Assembly (NCBI GenBank): GCA_015060205.1
Contig: SUYY01000001.1
Location: forward strand, 1 to 64,000
DNA length: 64,000 nt
Reading direction: 5' to 3'
From: Bacteroidales bacterium
GTDB taxonomy: Bacteria; Bacteroidota; Bacteroidia; Bacteroidales; UBA932
Numbering within the stretch: position 1 is the first letter of the stretch; the number at the start of each line of letters is the position of its first letter. The translations under genes and the position numbers were made by a program. Below, in pieces: positions 29,842-40,920 of the stretch. Under the pieces are notes generated by a model that worked only from the letters and a program-made list of their open reading frames with translations, had not been told where the DNA came from and searched no databases.

Positions 29842-31158
29842 ATGGACAGAAGGGATTTTCTCAAGATAGCAGGAGTCTCTGCGGCGGCAGGATTCGCTCC
29901 CGGATGCAACCGGTCGGAAAAGGCCGGAAAAGGCGACATGACATACCGCATCAATCCCGGCAATGGAGACAAGATAAGCATTCTGGGATACGGATGCATG
30001 AGATGGCCGGTGACTAAAGATGAAAACGGAAAGGAAATCGTGGATCAGGAAGGTGCGAACCGCCTGGTAGATTATGCGCTGGAACATGGTGTGAACTATT
30101 TCGACGCCGCCCCGATGTACCACAACGGAGATTGCGAACGGGTTACCGGCATCGCACTGAGCAGACATCCTCGTGAGAGTTATTATATCGCGACCAAACT
30201 GTCAAACTTCAGGGACTGTTCGAAAGAAGCGTCAATGAAGATGTATCACGACTCGTTCAAGGACCTGCAGACGGACTACATCGACTACTACCTCCTTCAT
30301 TCTCTGGGTAGAATCGAGGATTTCAACAGACGTTACCTGGATAACGGCATGATCGATTTCCTTCTCGAGGAGCGCAAGGCAGGACGCATCCGCAATCTGG
30401 GATTCTCGTTCCACGGAAGCAAGGAAGGATTCGACCAGTTGATCGCACTGCATGATAAATACCATTGGGATTTCGTGCAGATACAACTTAACTATGTAGA
30501 CTGGACACATGCCTCATCCAGAAATACAGATGCAAAATACCTTCAGAGTGAACTTGACAGCAGAGGCATTCCTTCAATCATCATGGAGCCGCTTCTGGGT
30601 GGAAGACTTGCAAGACTGCCGAAACATCTTGCCGACAGGCTGAAGGAGCGCGAGCCGCAGAAAAGCATCGCATCCTGGGCATTCCGGTTTGCCGGCACTC
30701 CGGAAGGGGTGATATGCGTTCTGAGCGGGATGACATATATGGAACATCTTCAGGACAATCTGAGTACTTTCTCTCCTTTAAGGCCCATGTCGGAGAGCGA
30801 AATCGCCTTCATGGATGAGACTGCGGAACTGATGGAAAAATACCCGGTGATAGGATGTACCGCCTGCCAGTACTGCATGCCTTGTCCATACGGAATAGAT
30901 ATTCCCGGAATATTCACTCATTACAACAAATGCGTCAATGAAGGATTTATCGCAGGAAGTCCCGAATCAGAGAATTACAGGAAGGCCCGAAGAGCATATC
31001 TGGTCAGTTATGGCAGGGCTATAGAGGAATTCAGTCAGGCAGACAGATGCATCGGCTGCAACAGATGCATGAGCAAATGTCCGCAAGGACTGAACATTCC
31101 TTCTGAAATCCGTCGTATAGACAAGTATATCGAAGATTTACGAAGAAATAAATTTTAA
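29842..31158 (+). CDS. aldo/keto reductase with Tat/lipobox-like N-terminus and C-terminal ferredoxin motifs
   Basis: MDRRDFLKIAGVSAAAGFAPGC; YFDAAPMYHNGDCE; C-terminal CIGCNRCMSKCPQG. Confidence 0.85.
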   Translation: MDRRDFLKIAGVSAAAGFAPGCNRSEKAGKGDMTYRINPGNGDKISILGYGCMRWPVTKDENGKEIVDQEGANRLVDYALEHGVNYFDAAPMYHNGDCERVTGIALSRHPRESYYIATKLSNFRDCSKEASMKMYHDSFKDLQTDYIDYYLLHSLGRIEDFNRRYLDNGMIDFLLEERKAGRIRNLGFSFHGSKEGFDQLIALHDKYHWDFVQIQLNYVDWTHASSRNTDAKYLQSELDSRGIPSIIMEPLLGGRLARLPKHLADRLKEREPQKSIASWAFRFAGTPEGVICVLSGMTYMEHLQDNLSTFSPLRPMSESEIAFMDETAELMEKYPVIGCTACQYCMPCPYGIDIPGIFTHYNKCVNEGFIAGSPESENYRKARRAYLVSYGRAIEEFSQADRCIGCNRCMSKCPQGLNIPSEIRRIDKYIEDLRRNKF

Positions 31159-31177
31159 ATTTAGGTAATAATTTCGT

Positions 31178-31232
31178 AAATTTGCGGGTTAGCGATTTCT
31201 CTCTCTAAAAGAGAACGCCAACCCGCAAATTT
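31178..31232. promoter_or_regulatory. 13-bp perfect inverted repeat overlapping the predicted promoter of the susC operon
   Basis: AAATTTGCGGGTT (31178-31190) / AACCCGCAAATTT (31220-31232); left arm overlaps -7-like TAAATTTG (31177-31184). Confidence 0.7.
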
Positions 31233-31259
31233 CATTGAAAACAACATCTAAACAACCGA

Positions 31260-34200
31260 ATGAAATATTTCAGACTAACACTTGCCGTCATGGCAATGCT
31301 TGTGCTGTCGGTCAGTGCATTAGCACAGAATCTCACAGTGACAGGAGTCGTGACGGATTCATCCACCGGTCTGGGAGTACCTTTTGCCGGAGTGATGGTA
31401 AAGGGAACGACCACCGGTACAGTCACCGACATGGACGGTTTATACTCAATCTCCGTTCCATCCGACGGTATTCTGGTCTTCTCCTCAATCGGATACAAGG
31501 AACAGGAAGTATCTGTGGCAGGCAAGGACAAGCATGACATCCTGCTCGTCCCTGACACGGAGACCATCGAAGAGACAATCGTCGTAGCCTTCGGTACCGC
31601 GACCAAGGAATCCTTTACAGGATCCGCAACCGTGGTGAAGTCGTCGGATATCGCCAAGACCCAGTCATCAGACGTGACCCGCGCCCTTGAAGGAGTTGTG
31701 GCAGGCGTTCAGATGACCACTTCATCAGGTTCTCTCGGACAGTCTCCTAGCATCATGGTCCGCGGTATCAGTTCCATGTCGGCAGGTACAGCGCCTTTGT
31801 ACGTGGTGGACGGAATCCCTTACAGCGGAGACATGAACAACATCAACTCCGCCGACATCGAATCGATGACAGTGCTCAAGGATGCCGCATCAAATGCCCT
31901 TTACGGAGCACGTGGAGCAAACGGTGTCATCATGATCACCACAAAGAAGGCAAAGAGGGGGGACGCTGTGATAAACGTGGATGCAAAATGGGGACTCAAC
32001 ACAAAGGCCCTCAAGGACTATGATGTAATCACTGATCCAGGTCAGTACTACGAAGTATACTACTCTGCACTCCGCAACTATTATGAACGCCCTGACCCGA
32101 CTGTAGACGAGGACGGAAACATACACTACACCCCCGGACTCACTCCTTCACAGGCACATATCAAGGCAAACCAGACCATAGCAGGAAGCACAAGTGCCGG
32201 CGGTCTGGGATATATCGTATATGACGTCCCTGCAGGTCAGTCCCTGATCGGAAGCAACGGAAGGCTCAACCCTAATGCCACTCTGGGCCGCGTAGTAGGA
32301 TATGGTGACGACATGTACCTCCTCACCCCTGACAGTTGGCTTGACGAGGCATATCACAACTCCCTCCGTCAGGAATACAATGTGAGCATATCGGGAAGCG
32401 GTGAGAAGATTTCGGTACTCGCATCATTCGGATATCTGAACAACAAGGGTATCATCGATGGCGCAGACATGTACAGATACACCGCACGACTCAGGGCGGA
32501 CTATCAGGCAAAGAACTGGCTCAAGATCGGTGCAAACATCTCATACACCAACTACAACTGGAACAACGGAAACACCGACGAGGGAGCAGGCAATTCGACC
32601 GGCAACATATTCGCGATCGCAACCAACATCGCTCCTATATACCCTATCTACCTCAGGAATGCCGACGGTACCATCAAGACCGACAAATACGGTTATAGAA
32701 GATATGACTATGGAGAAGGCTCCAACGGTGGAATGATCCGTCCGTATCTGGGCAACTCCAATGCCCTTCAGGGGGCCATCCTCGACAAGAACAACGCCGA
32801 AGGCAACGCAGTCAACGGTACTGCATATGCCGAAGTCAGGTTCCTCAAGGACTTCACGTTCACGTTCAATGCCGGTCTCGGAGTCGATGAAACCAGAAGT
32901 ACGTCGATAATGAACAAGTACTACGGCATGGCTGCGTCCGTGGGAGGTATGATAAGCAAGTCACACGCAAGGTCATTCTACATGAACCTCCAGCAGTTGC
33001 TGAACTGGAAGAAGACGTTTGGCGGAGTCCACAACGTGAGCGTCCTTCTGGGACACGAGAACTACTCATCGAAATCATTCGGTCTGAGTGCAGCAAAGAG
33101 CCAGATGTTCTCAATGGACAATGACGAACTCAACGGTGCGGTGGTGGACAGCAAGAACGCATCTTCCACTGCCGGTGAGTACAACAACGAAGGATATTTC
33201 ATCCGCGCACAATATGACTATGCCAACAGGATATTCGGTAGCGTGTCATATCGCCGCGACGCATCATCCAGATTCCATCCTGACCACAGATGGGGTAACT
33301 TCTGGTCACTCGGCGGAGGATGGCTCATAAACCAGGAGCAGTGGTTCCCTCAACTTCCTTGGCTTGACATGCTGAAGATCAAGGCTTCCATCGGTTCTCA
33401 AGGTAACGACAACATCGGAAACTATCTCTACACTGACACCTATACCCTGAGCAACAACCAGGACAGCCCTGCAATCAGTTTCGGAGTAAAGGGTAACAAG
33501 GAAATCACCTGGGAGACGAACACCAACTTCAACGCAGGTATCGACTTCGAAGTCCTGACAGGAAGGATATCCGGTACAGTGGAGTATTTCTACAGAAAGA
33601 CATCCGACATGCTTTTCTGGTTCACCACTCCGGTATCTCTCGGTTACAGCGGATACTATGACAATATCGGCGACATGCGAAACTCCGGTGTCGAGATGTC
33701 CGCAAACATAGGCCTCTACAGGAATCAGAACATCAACTGGAACTTCTATTTCAACCTGACTCACTACACCAACAAGATCACCATGCTTCCTGACGACAAG
33801 AAGACAAAGACTGTCGAGGGATATGAGGGATATGCAAACGGCACGCGCTATGTCGGAGAAGGTCTTCCGTTGAACACATTCTACATCCCTAAATATGCAG
33901 GGGTTGACAAGGAGACAGGAAAGTCCATGTGGTACTATGACAAGACAGCCAAGGACGGAACTGTGACAAGGGAAACTACAACCGAATACTCGAAAGCCAC
34001 ACAATATCTCTGCGGAGCGCCTACTCCGGACCTGTATGGCGGTTTCGGAACATCCATAGACTTCTACGGCTTCGACTTCTCGGCTTCGTTCACCTACTCG
34101 ATAGGTGGTCTGTCCTATGATTCCGGATATGCAGGTTTCATGGGTTCTCCAACATCCGCCGGAGTCGGCACCAACTTCCACAAGGACGTTCTCAAGGCAT

Positions 34201-34517
34201 GGACACCAGGAAACAACGGTTCTGACATCCCACGTTTCCAGTATCAGGACCAGTACAGTGCAAGCGAATCAGACCGTTTCCTTACTGACGCAAGTTACCT
34301 GAACTTCCAGAATGCTCAACTGGGCTACACCCTTCCTGAAAGAGTTGTCAGAAAACTGTTCATATCGAGACTGAGAATATATGTGGCATGTGACAATATC
34401 GTCTACTGGTCGCGCAGACAGGGCTTCGACCCTCGATTCAGTTTCTCCGGAAGCACGAACTCAGCGGTCAACTCTCCTGTAAGGACAGTTTCCGGAGGTA
34501 TCAACCTGACATTCTAA
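31260..34517 (+). CDS. SusC/RagA family TonB-linked outer membrane protein
   Basis: Carboxypeptidase-regulatory-like N-domain; VRGISSMSAGTAPLYVVDGIPYSGDMNNINSADIESMTVLKDAASNALYGARGANGVIMITTKK. Confidence 0.95.
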   Translation: MKYFRLTLAVMAMLVLSVSALAQNLTVTGVVTDSSTGLGVPFAGVMVKGTTTGTVTDMDGLYSISVPSDGILVFSSIGYKEQEVSVAGKDKHDILLVPDTETIEETIVVAFGTATKESFTGSATVVKSSDIAKTQSSDVTRALEGVVAGVQMTTSSGSLGQSPSIMVRGISSMSAGTAPLYVVDGIPYSGDMNNINSADIESMTVLKDAASNALYGARGANGVIMITTKKAKRGDAVINVDAKWGLNTKALKDYDVITDPGQYYEVYYSALRNYYERPDPTVDEDGNIHYTPGLTPSQAHIKANQTIAGSTSAGGLGYIVYDVPAGQSLIGSNGRLNPNATLGRVVGYGDDMYLLTPDSWLDEAYHNSLRQEYNVSISGSGEKISVLASFGYLNNKGIIDGADMYRYTARLRADYQAKNWLKIGANISYTNYNWNNGNTDEGAGNSTGNIFAIATNIAPIYPIYLRNADGTIKTDKYGYRRYDYGEGSNGGMIRPYLGNSNALQGAILDKNNAEGNAVNGTAYAEVRFLKDFTFTFNAGLGVDETRSTSIMNKYYGMAASVGGMISKSHARSFYMNLQQLLNWKKTFGGVHNVSVLLGHENYSSKSFGLSAAKSQMFSMDNDELNGAVVDSKNASSTAGEYNNEGYFIRAQYDYANRIFGSVSYRRDASSRFHPDHRWGNFWSLGGGWLINQEQWFPQLPWLDMLKIKASIGSQGNDNIGNYLYTDTYTLSNNQDSPAISFGVKGNKEITWETNTNFNAGIDFEVLTGRISGTVEYFYRKTSDMLFWFTTPVSLGYSGYYDNIGDMRNSGVEMSANIGLYRNQNINWNFYFNLTHYTNKITMLPDDKKTKTVEGYEGYANGTRYVGEGLPLNTFYIPKYAGVDKETGKSMWYYDKTAKDGTVTRETTTEYSKATQYLCGAPTPDLYGGFGTSIDFYGFDFSASFTYSIGGLSYDSGYAGFMGSPTSAGVGTNFHKDVLKAWTPGNNGSDIPRFQYQDQYSASESDRFLTDASYLNFQNAQLGYTLPERVVRKLFISRLRIYVACDNIVYWSRRQGFDPRFSFSGSTNSAVNSPVRTVSGGINLTF

Positions 34518-34535
34518 ACAAGAAAAACAGACATA

Positions 34536-36230
34536 ATGAAGAACATATTCAAAATATCGTTAATTCTGACAGGTTCAATCCTGCTCTGCGGCTGTATCAA
34601 GGAGACCTTCCCGAAAGGAAGCACCGTCACCAAGGAACAGTTGGAGAGTTCCGATGAAGCACTGAACTACATGATGTCGGGTATTCCGGCTGCAATGATG
34701 AATTCCGGAACGGCAGGTTTTGCAAGCACATACGGATATCATGGTGACTTCGGTATTTCTGCAATCCATATGGCGACAGAATCCATGCTGGAAGATATTG
34801 CGGTTCTCGGAGAAATGGGCTACTACTGGTTCGGTTCATACTATCAGAACTCCTCTCAGGGAAGCGACTACATCTGGTGCGCCTTCTTCTGGAATCAGTA
34901 CTACAAATGGATAAAACTCGTCAATGAGATAATAAACGTCGTTGGAGAAGTAGACAAGGACACAAGCAAGGAAGCAAGAAACATAGCGGGACAGGCCTAT
35001 GCATACAGGGCATTGTACTATCTCGACCTTGCAAGACTATATGAGCCGAAACCAAACAAGATCCTGCCTGCAGACAATGTCCTCGGCAAGACCGTTCCCA
35101 TCATAAAGGAGAACACGACAGAGGAAGAGGCAAAGAACAATCCAAGGGCGCCAAGAGAGGAAATGTACCAGTTTATACTCTCAGACCTGAAGAAGGCTGA
35201 AGAATATCTTAAAGACGGTCTGAACTCATATACGGCTCCCGGACTTACCGCAGTATATGGTCTATACGCAAGAGCATATCTTGAACTTGGAGCGACATAT
35301 GCCGAACTCGGCAACCCGTCCACATGGGACATGACAAGCGAGGAAGCATATGGCCAGGCCGCAAGATATGCCCGCAAGGCAATCGACATGAAACTTCACA
35401 CACCTCTGACACAGGCTCAGTGGGAAGACCCTAAGAGCGGATTCAACGACGGTTCCGCCAACAAGTCGTGGATTTGGGGACTTACAGTCTCGTCAGAGAA
35501 TCTCTCGAATCTGATTGCCAACATAGCACACCGCTCATGCGAGGCCATATACGGATATGCAGTCTGGACACAACTCGGTGTCAATCAAGCACTGTACAAT
35601 CAGATTAACGACGAGGACTTCAGAAAGCACTCATGGTATGACCCTGAATCGGACTATGCCTACCGGTTTGCAGGATCAGCGGACGAACAGTTCGGATTTG
35701 TGTACGGATCCATGTACAACTACCCTGCTGTGAAGTATGAAAGCCTCAAGTTCCGCCCGGCAGACGGAAATGTGATGGACTATACGGTAGGAAACTGTGC
35801 AGACTGGCCTCTGATGCGAATCGAAGAGATGTACTTCATCGAGATGGAGGCTGAACTCAATCTTGACGGCGGTCTGGAAAAGGCAAGGGAACTGCTCAAC
35901 GACTTCATGCAGGAATACAGATATTCAAGTTATGACTGCACCGTATTGACCATGACAGAGGCTGCATTCATCAAGGAGATGATGCTCCAGAAGAGAATCG
36001 AATTCTGGGGTGAAGGTGTCCTGTTCTTCGACTACAAGAGACTTGACCAGGGCATTACGAGAGGATATTCAGGAACAAACGTGCCTGCTACCGCCACATT
36101 CAACACAGAAGGCCGCTCCCCACAATGGAACATAGTCATTACAAGAGGAGAATACCAGTCAAACTCCGGCATCAAGCATCCGGACGACAATAATCCTGAC
36201 CCTACGGAGAAACTTACCCTCTGGAAATAA
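34536..36230 (+). CDS. SusD/RagB family lipoprotein
   Basis: Lipobox LLCGC; AYRALYYLDLARLYEPKPN; RIEEMYFIEMEAELN. Confidence 0.93.
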   Translation: MKNIFKISLILTGSILLCGCIKETFPKGSTVTKEQLESSDEALNYMMSGIPAAMMNSGTAGFASTYGYHGDFGISAIHMATESMLEDIAVLGEMGYYWFGSYYQNSSQGSDYIWCAFFWNQYYKWIKLVNEIINVVGEVDKDTSKEARNIAGQAYAYRALYYLDLARLYEPKPNKILPADNVLGKTVPIIKENTTEEEAKNNPRAPREEMYQFILSDLKKAEEYLKDGLNSYTAPGLTAVYGLYARAYLELGATYAELGNPSTWDMTSEEAYGQAARYARKAIDMKLHTPLTQAQWEDPKSGFNDGSANKSWIWGLTVSSENLSNLIANIAHRSCEAIYGYAVWTQLGVNQALYNQINDEDFRKHSWYDPESDYAYRFAGSADEQFGFVYGSMYNYPAVKYESLKFRPADGNVMDYTVGNCADWPLMRIEEMYFIEMEAELNLDGGLEKARELLNDFMQEYRYSSYDCTVLTMTEAAFIKEMMLQKRIEFWGEGVLFFDYKRLDQGITRGYSGTNVPATATFNTEGRSPQWNIVITRGEYQSNSGIKHPDDNNPDPTEKLTLWK

Positions 36231-36244
36231 AAAAAGAAAAATTT

Positions 36245-38770
36245 ATGCAGATGAAAGCAATACATATAAGACATCTTTTGACTGCTTCGCTTGTGCTCCT
36301 CATGAACTCATGTGTCGAGGAACAGATCGAAAAGGGCCCATATGACCTTGACGACTGCATGGGAGTATATTTCGTAGAGGAGCAGGAGAATGCAAAAACC
36401 CATACCCTTGAAAAAGGCAAGGACGAGACCTTCCTCGAATTCAAGGTAAGAAGGGTAAATTCCGACGCTGCCGCAGAGATTCCTTATGAGTATTCCGTCT
36501 ACAGACTCATACAGACTGAAGCGAGCGATACTTCATACATGGAAATACCTGTCCAGGATGCCGACAAGTTCAAGTTCGACAGAAGCATCAACTTCTCCAA
36601 AGGTCAGAAGGAGACCACAGTGAAGGTGTCATTCGAGGGTATCAAGACGGGAGAGACCTTCAGATGCTCCATGAGCATAACCGACCCGAGGTACGTACCT
36701 ATATATGCATCCAACATATCTTCAATCAGTTTCAATATCCAGATGTTCGAATGGGAGAAGATGGATGGCTATGCCACCTATCGTGACGCATTCTTTTCGG
36801 ACATGTTCGACTGGGAAGGAAGGTACCTGGAAAATACTGAAGTCGAGATATACAGGAGAAAGGACAAGGAACGCTACTTCCGTCTGAAGAAAGTCTATAC
36901 TCCGGCATATCTTGCACGTCTGGTGGAAGGTGAGGAAGAATACGAAAAGAACAAGGCAAAACTTGAAGACACCTACTCTCCGTATCTCGACCCGAACGCT
37001 TCCATATATGTGGATGCCACAGATAAGGAAAAAGTGTATATCCCGGCACAGAAGACCGGATTCAGCGACGGCTCGCTCGGAGATATATCCATCGCTTCGG
37101 ACGTCCCTGAGGTGTTCGGCTCGTCGAGCAACCTCCTCTACGGAACGCTTTCCGAGGATGGAGTCATAACATTCCCTAAGAACGGAGTACTGTTCGGAAT
37201 GGGAGGATATTACTATTTCAGCAACTCATCCGGTAAATTCCGTATCGTGCTTCCTGACGGAAAGGCAGAGGACTATGCCATCGAACTCAAGGCTGACGAA
37301 GTGAAGGAGGACGGAAACACAAAAGTGACGTTCACAGTAGCCAAAGATGTAAGAAAAATCAGATATCACATCTTCGAAGGTAAGATCAGCGAGTCTGTGA
37401 TGTCCACTAAACTCGGAACGGTGGAGGACTCCACACATGAGATAAATCCTGCCGAGGGCGAACTTGAGATAGAAATGGACCTCAAGCCGTTTGAAACAGA
37501 TGCAAAGACCGGAATATATACTCTGGTCGCATGTACCTATGGAGCAGGAGACTCTAAATTCCGTGAGTACAGTTCGGTGGAATTCGGATATGTCAAGCCT
37601 GGAGATGACCGAAAGGTGCAGTTGTTCTTCGGAATCCATACAGATGACCGTCTTGCTTCGGATAAAGAAGAGACAAACTACTCTTCACAGAACTCCTTCC
37701 AATATTGGGTAAGAGGCAAGGATATCACCCATGCCCAGATAAGTTATTACCCTACAGCATATTACAAGACCTACGAAGAGCAGATCAAGGAGCAGATGGA
37801 GCAATACGGTTCAGTTGACAACCTCACGCTCAAGGTGCTGAACAAGGACGGTCTCTCCGGTGTGGTAGGAAACAATCTGAAGGCCGGAACCGGCTATACA
37901 TTCGTGATATACGCAGGAAACGGATATTACAGCGAGTTCTTCACAGACACTTTGAATACCAGAGGTGTACAGGACCTTATGCAGAGGACCTATTATGCAA
38001 CCGACCTGAAGGAATATGAACAGCCTGATGCGGATGCATACAACGGAACATGGATTCCTGTATCGGTAGATATCTTCGACTCGGAAGCGGAAGGAAGAAC
38101 CATCAGGGGCAACTGGAGGGCATCGGAAGTAACACTTTCCGCCAATGGTGACAAGGTGACTGCAAAGGGTCTCTTCCCTGCCCTGAAGAACAATCCTGAC
38201 ATCAGTTTTGAAATGAAGGACGGATACCTTTACAGCATGGAGAACAGATGCGCCAAAGTGATGGTCAAGGACTCCACCAACATGGTTCCAAGCCTGAGGT
38301 TCGAGTACCAGTACATACCTAAAACCGGAGCATTGAGCGGTACGGGATATTTCTACGAGACATTCGAAGACAAGGAAGTGAAGGAAAGAAGGGATATGAT
38401 CATGGGAGGATTCGTGCATGAGGATATCATAGCCTTCGTGGACAACACCACGGAACTCCAGTTCTGGGCAATCGTCATGGGAGGTTACCAGAAGAACAGG
38501 ATGGGAGAAGAGGATCTGTCGACAATCATCGGTGATGCCCATGGAGAACTGATCCTCGTGAGAAAAGGTTCCGAACTTCTCAAGAATCTTACGGCATCTG
38601 AATCACAGGCCAGACAAAGCGGACAGACCTTAAGTTCACTTACTGAGGCGCACAGAGTGGAGATGCCTCAGATCAACAGCATAATACGGGATCTTGACAA
38701 AGCGGACATCGCTCAGGAACTGCTCGAAATCAGGTCTGAAGTCAAAGTAAGATCAGTCATGGAATACTAA
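36245..38770 (+). CDS. large hypothetical surface lipoprotein of the SusCD operon
   Basis: Lipobox LLMNSC; 841 aa; same operon. Confidence 0.75.
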   Translation: MQMKAIHIRHLLTASLVLLMNSCVEEQIEKGPYDLDDCMGVYFVEEQENAKTHTLEKGKDETFLEFKVRRVNSDAAAEIPYEYSVYRLIQTEASDTSYMEIPVQDADKFKFDRSINFSKGQKETTVKVSFEGIKTGETFRCSMSITDPRYVPIYASNISSISFNIQMFEWEKMDGYATYRDAFFSDMFDWEGRYLENTEVEIYRRKDKERYFRLKKVYTPAYLARLVEGEEEYEKNKAKLEDTYSPYLDPNASIYVDATDKEKVYIPAQKTGFSDGSLGDISIASDVPEVFGSSSNLLYGTLSEDGVITFPKNGVLFGMGGYYYFSNSSGKFRIVLPDGKAEDYAIELKADEVKEDGNTKVTFTVAKDVRKIRYHIFEGKISESVMSTKLGTVEDSTHEINPAEGELEIEMDLKPFETDAKTGIYTLVACTYGAGDSKFREYSSVEFGYVKPGDDRKVQLFFGIHTDDRLASDKEETNYSSQNSFQYWVRGKDITHAQISYYPTAYYKTYEEQIKEQMEQYGSVDNLTLKVLNKDGLSGVVGNNLKAGTGYTFVIYAGNGYYSEFFTDTLNTRGVQDLMQRTYYATDLKEYEQPDADAYNGTWIPVSVDIFDSEAEGRTIRGNWRASEVTLSANGDKVTAKGLFPALKNNPDISFEMKDGYLYSMENRCAKVMVKDSTNMVPSLRFEYQYIPKTGALSGTGYFYETFEDKEVKERRDMIMGGFVHEDIIAFVDNTTELQFWAIVMGGYQKNRMGEEDLSTIIGDAHGELILVRKGSELLKNLTASESQARQSGQTLSSLTEAHRVEMPQINSIIRDLDKADIAQELLEIRSEVKVRSVMEY

Positions 38771-38791
38771 CAAAATCAAATAACAGATAAC

Positions 38792-40909
38792 ATGTCTATT
38801 ATTTCAAGAATAAGCGTACCATTCGTATCCGCAGTGATGCTGGTCACCCTGTCAGGCTGCATTGACGAAAGTCATGTGGGAAAGGGAGGGTCGACCTCAG
38901 ATGCAGGATCCGTGATGGACAAGATAATCAACACACCGTCACAGGCCGTACCGGGAGAACTCCTTGTGTGCCTTTCGGCAGATGCGGCAGAAAAAGCGTG
39001 CAAAGGTGAAGGACTCGATATGCTCAAGTGCGAAGGCATTGCGGTCACCGGGTTCAGTCCGGTATTCCATGTGACCGAACACAACAGGAAATACCTCAGA
39101 AAGCATCAACTCGACAGATGGTACAAGGTAAGTTTCGACGGCATCGGTGTGGACTGCGCCGCCGCTGCACTTGCAGAACTCGGGACCGTATCAAAGGTTC
39201 AGTACAATACCATGACATCATGCGGATCTGATGCCAAGGCGGTCCGCTCCGAAGCGTCGGTAACCAAAGGTAACCTGCCGTTCAACGATGAGAAACTCTC
39301 TGACCAATGGCACTATATCAACACAGGAGACAAGACAGTGGCCACAGAAGCACTTGAGGGAGCGGATATAAGCGTAAAGGATGTATGGAGCAGGCTTAAC
39401 GTCGGTGGTGACAAAGAGATAGTCGTTGCAATTCTTGACGGTCCTGTCAAATACACGCATGAAGACCTGAAAGACAATATGTGGACAAACATATTCGAAA
39501 TCAGCAATGACGGCATTGACAACGACGGCAACGGCTATGTCGATGACATCCATGGATGGAACTTTGAAAGAGACACATCGAAGATAGATTGGACCAAACG
39601 GAACGAATCCGGCCATGGAACACATGTGGCGGGTATTGTAGGTGCAGTGAACAACAACGGAACCGGTGTGTGCGGAGTAGCAGGAGGTACTGGTAATGGC
39701 GACGGTGTAAGGATCATGAGTTGCCAGATAATGGAAGGCGGAATATCAAGCAACATCAATTCTGCTGCACATGCATTTGTATATGCCGCCGACAATGGAG
39801 CACATATAGCACAATGTTCATTCGGTTATCAGAATGCAGTCTATAAATCAGACTATGAATACTTCTCCTCATACGGCATAGAATATTTCGCAATACAGTA
39901 TTTCCTCGATAAGGAAAGGTTTGCAGAAATGGAGGAAAGACTCAACAAGAAACTCATAGAGTCCGGAAAACTTGCAAGGACCAGGATAATCGACGGTCCT
40001 CTGGTCATCTTTGCAGCCGGCAATGACGGACTGCCCTACTCAAGTTATCCGGGAGCACTTATGGACTGCATATGCGTGACAGGAACAGGCCCTGACGGAC
40101 TGCCGGCATATTACACAAACTTCGGTCCCGGCTGCAACATCTCGGCACCTGGAGGAGACTATTATCTTAACACCGAGACTGGTAAAAGTCAGATTCTCTC
40201 GACCTTCGTAAGCGAAGCCACCGAGGCAGGTGGAAGTGACTATGCGTATATGGGAGGTACATCAATGGCATGTCCTCATGTCAGCGGTGTGGCTGCGCTC
40301 GGACTTGCCTATGCAAAACGCCTTGGCAAGACATTCACAAGAGAGGAATTCATTGCCATGCTTCTTTCATCAGTCAACGATATCGACAGCAGGCTTAATT
40401 CCGGATACAAATATCTCGGCCTTGACCCTTCAACGGGAGCGGAACTTCCTTCCAGACCTTACAGTTCATACCAGTACAACATGGGTACAGGATCCATCGA
40501 CGCCTGGAAACTCATGATGAACATCGAGGGCACACCTACGCTCTGCGTCAAGGTGGGATCAGAGAGGAGGTACAGCCTTGACAGATATTTCGGAGAAGCA
40601 TCTGAATACATGACATATGAATCCGTCGAAATGGACAGAGAAACCATGCAGGCACTCGGCATCAAGAGAATGCCTAAGGTAGAGAACGGAATGCTGGTGA
40701 TAAATCCGGGAAAGACCGGTTCCGGTAAACTTACCATCAAAGCCATTGCCGGAGGAAACTCGGTAGCAGGAAGCATGCAGGGAGACTTCAGCGGCAACGG
40801 AGACATCGTCACAGTACCTTCATACGACGGCATGGGAGGAATGTACATAACCCGCGAAATCTCCATAATATCAAGAGGTATCGCAAGCAATAACGGAGGA
40901 TGGCTCTAA
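38792..40909 (+). CDS. S8 family subtilisin-like serine protease, lipoprotein
   Basis: Catalytic Asp (VVAILDGPV), His (GHGTHVAGIVGA), Asn (FAAGNDG), Ser (GGTSMACPHVSGVAAL); lipobox TLSGC. Confidence 0.92.
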   Translation: MSIISRISVPFVSAVMLVTLSGCIDESHVGKGGSTSDAGSVMDKIINTPSQAVPGELLVCLSADAAEKACKGEGLDMLKCEGIAVTGFSPVFHVTEHNRKYLRKHQLDRWYKVSFDGIGVDCAAAALAELGTVSKVQYNTMTSCGSDAKAVRSEASVTKGNLPFNDEKLSDQWHYINTGDKTVATEALEGADISVKDVWSRLNVGGDKEIVVAILDGPVKYTHEDLKDNMWTNIFEISNDGIDNDGNGYVDDIHGWNFERDTSKIDWTKRNESGHGTHVAGIVGAVNNNGTGVCGVAGGTGNGDGVRIMSCQIMEGGISSNINSAAHAFVYAADNGAHIAQCSFGYQNAVYKSDYEYFSSYGIEYFAIQYFLDKERFAEMEERLNKKLIESGKLARTRIIDGPLVIFAAGNDGLPYSSYPGALMDCICVTGTGPDGLPAYYTNFGPGCNISAPGGDYYLNTETGKSQILSTFVSEATEAGGSDYAYMGGTSMACPHVSGVAALGLAYAKRLGKTFTREEFIAMLLSSVNDIDSRLNSGYKYLGLDPSTGAELPSRPYSSYQYNMGTGSIDAWKLMMNIEGTPTLCVKVGSERRYSLDRYFGEASEYMTYESVEMDRETMQALGIKRMPKVENGMLVINPGKTGSGKLTIKAIAGGNSVAGSMQGDFSGNGDIVTVPSYDGMGGMYITREISIISRGIASNNGGWL

Positions 40910-40920
40910 TCACAAAGGAC

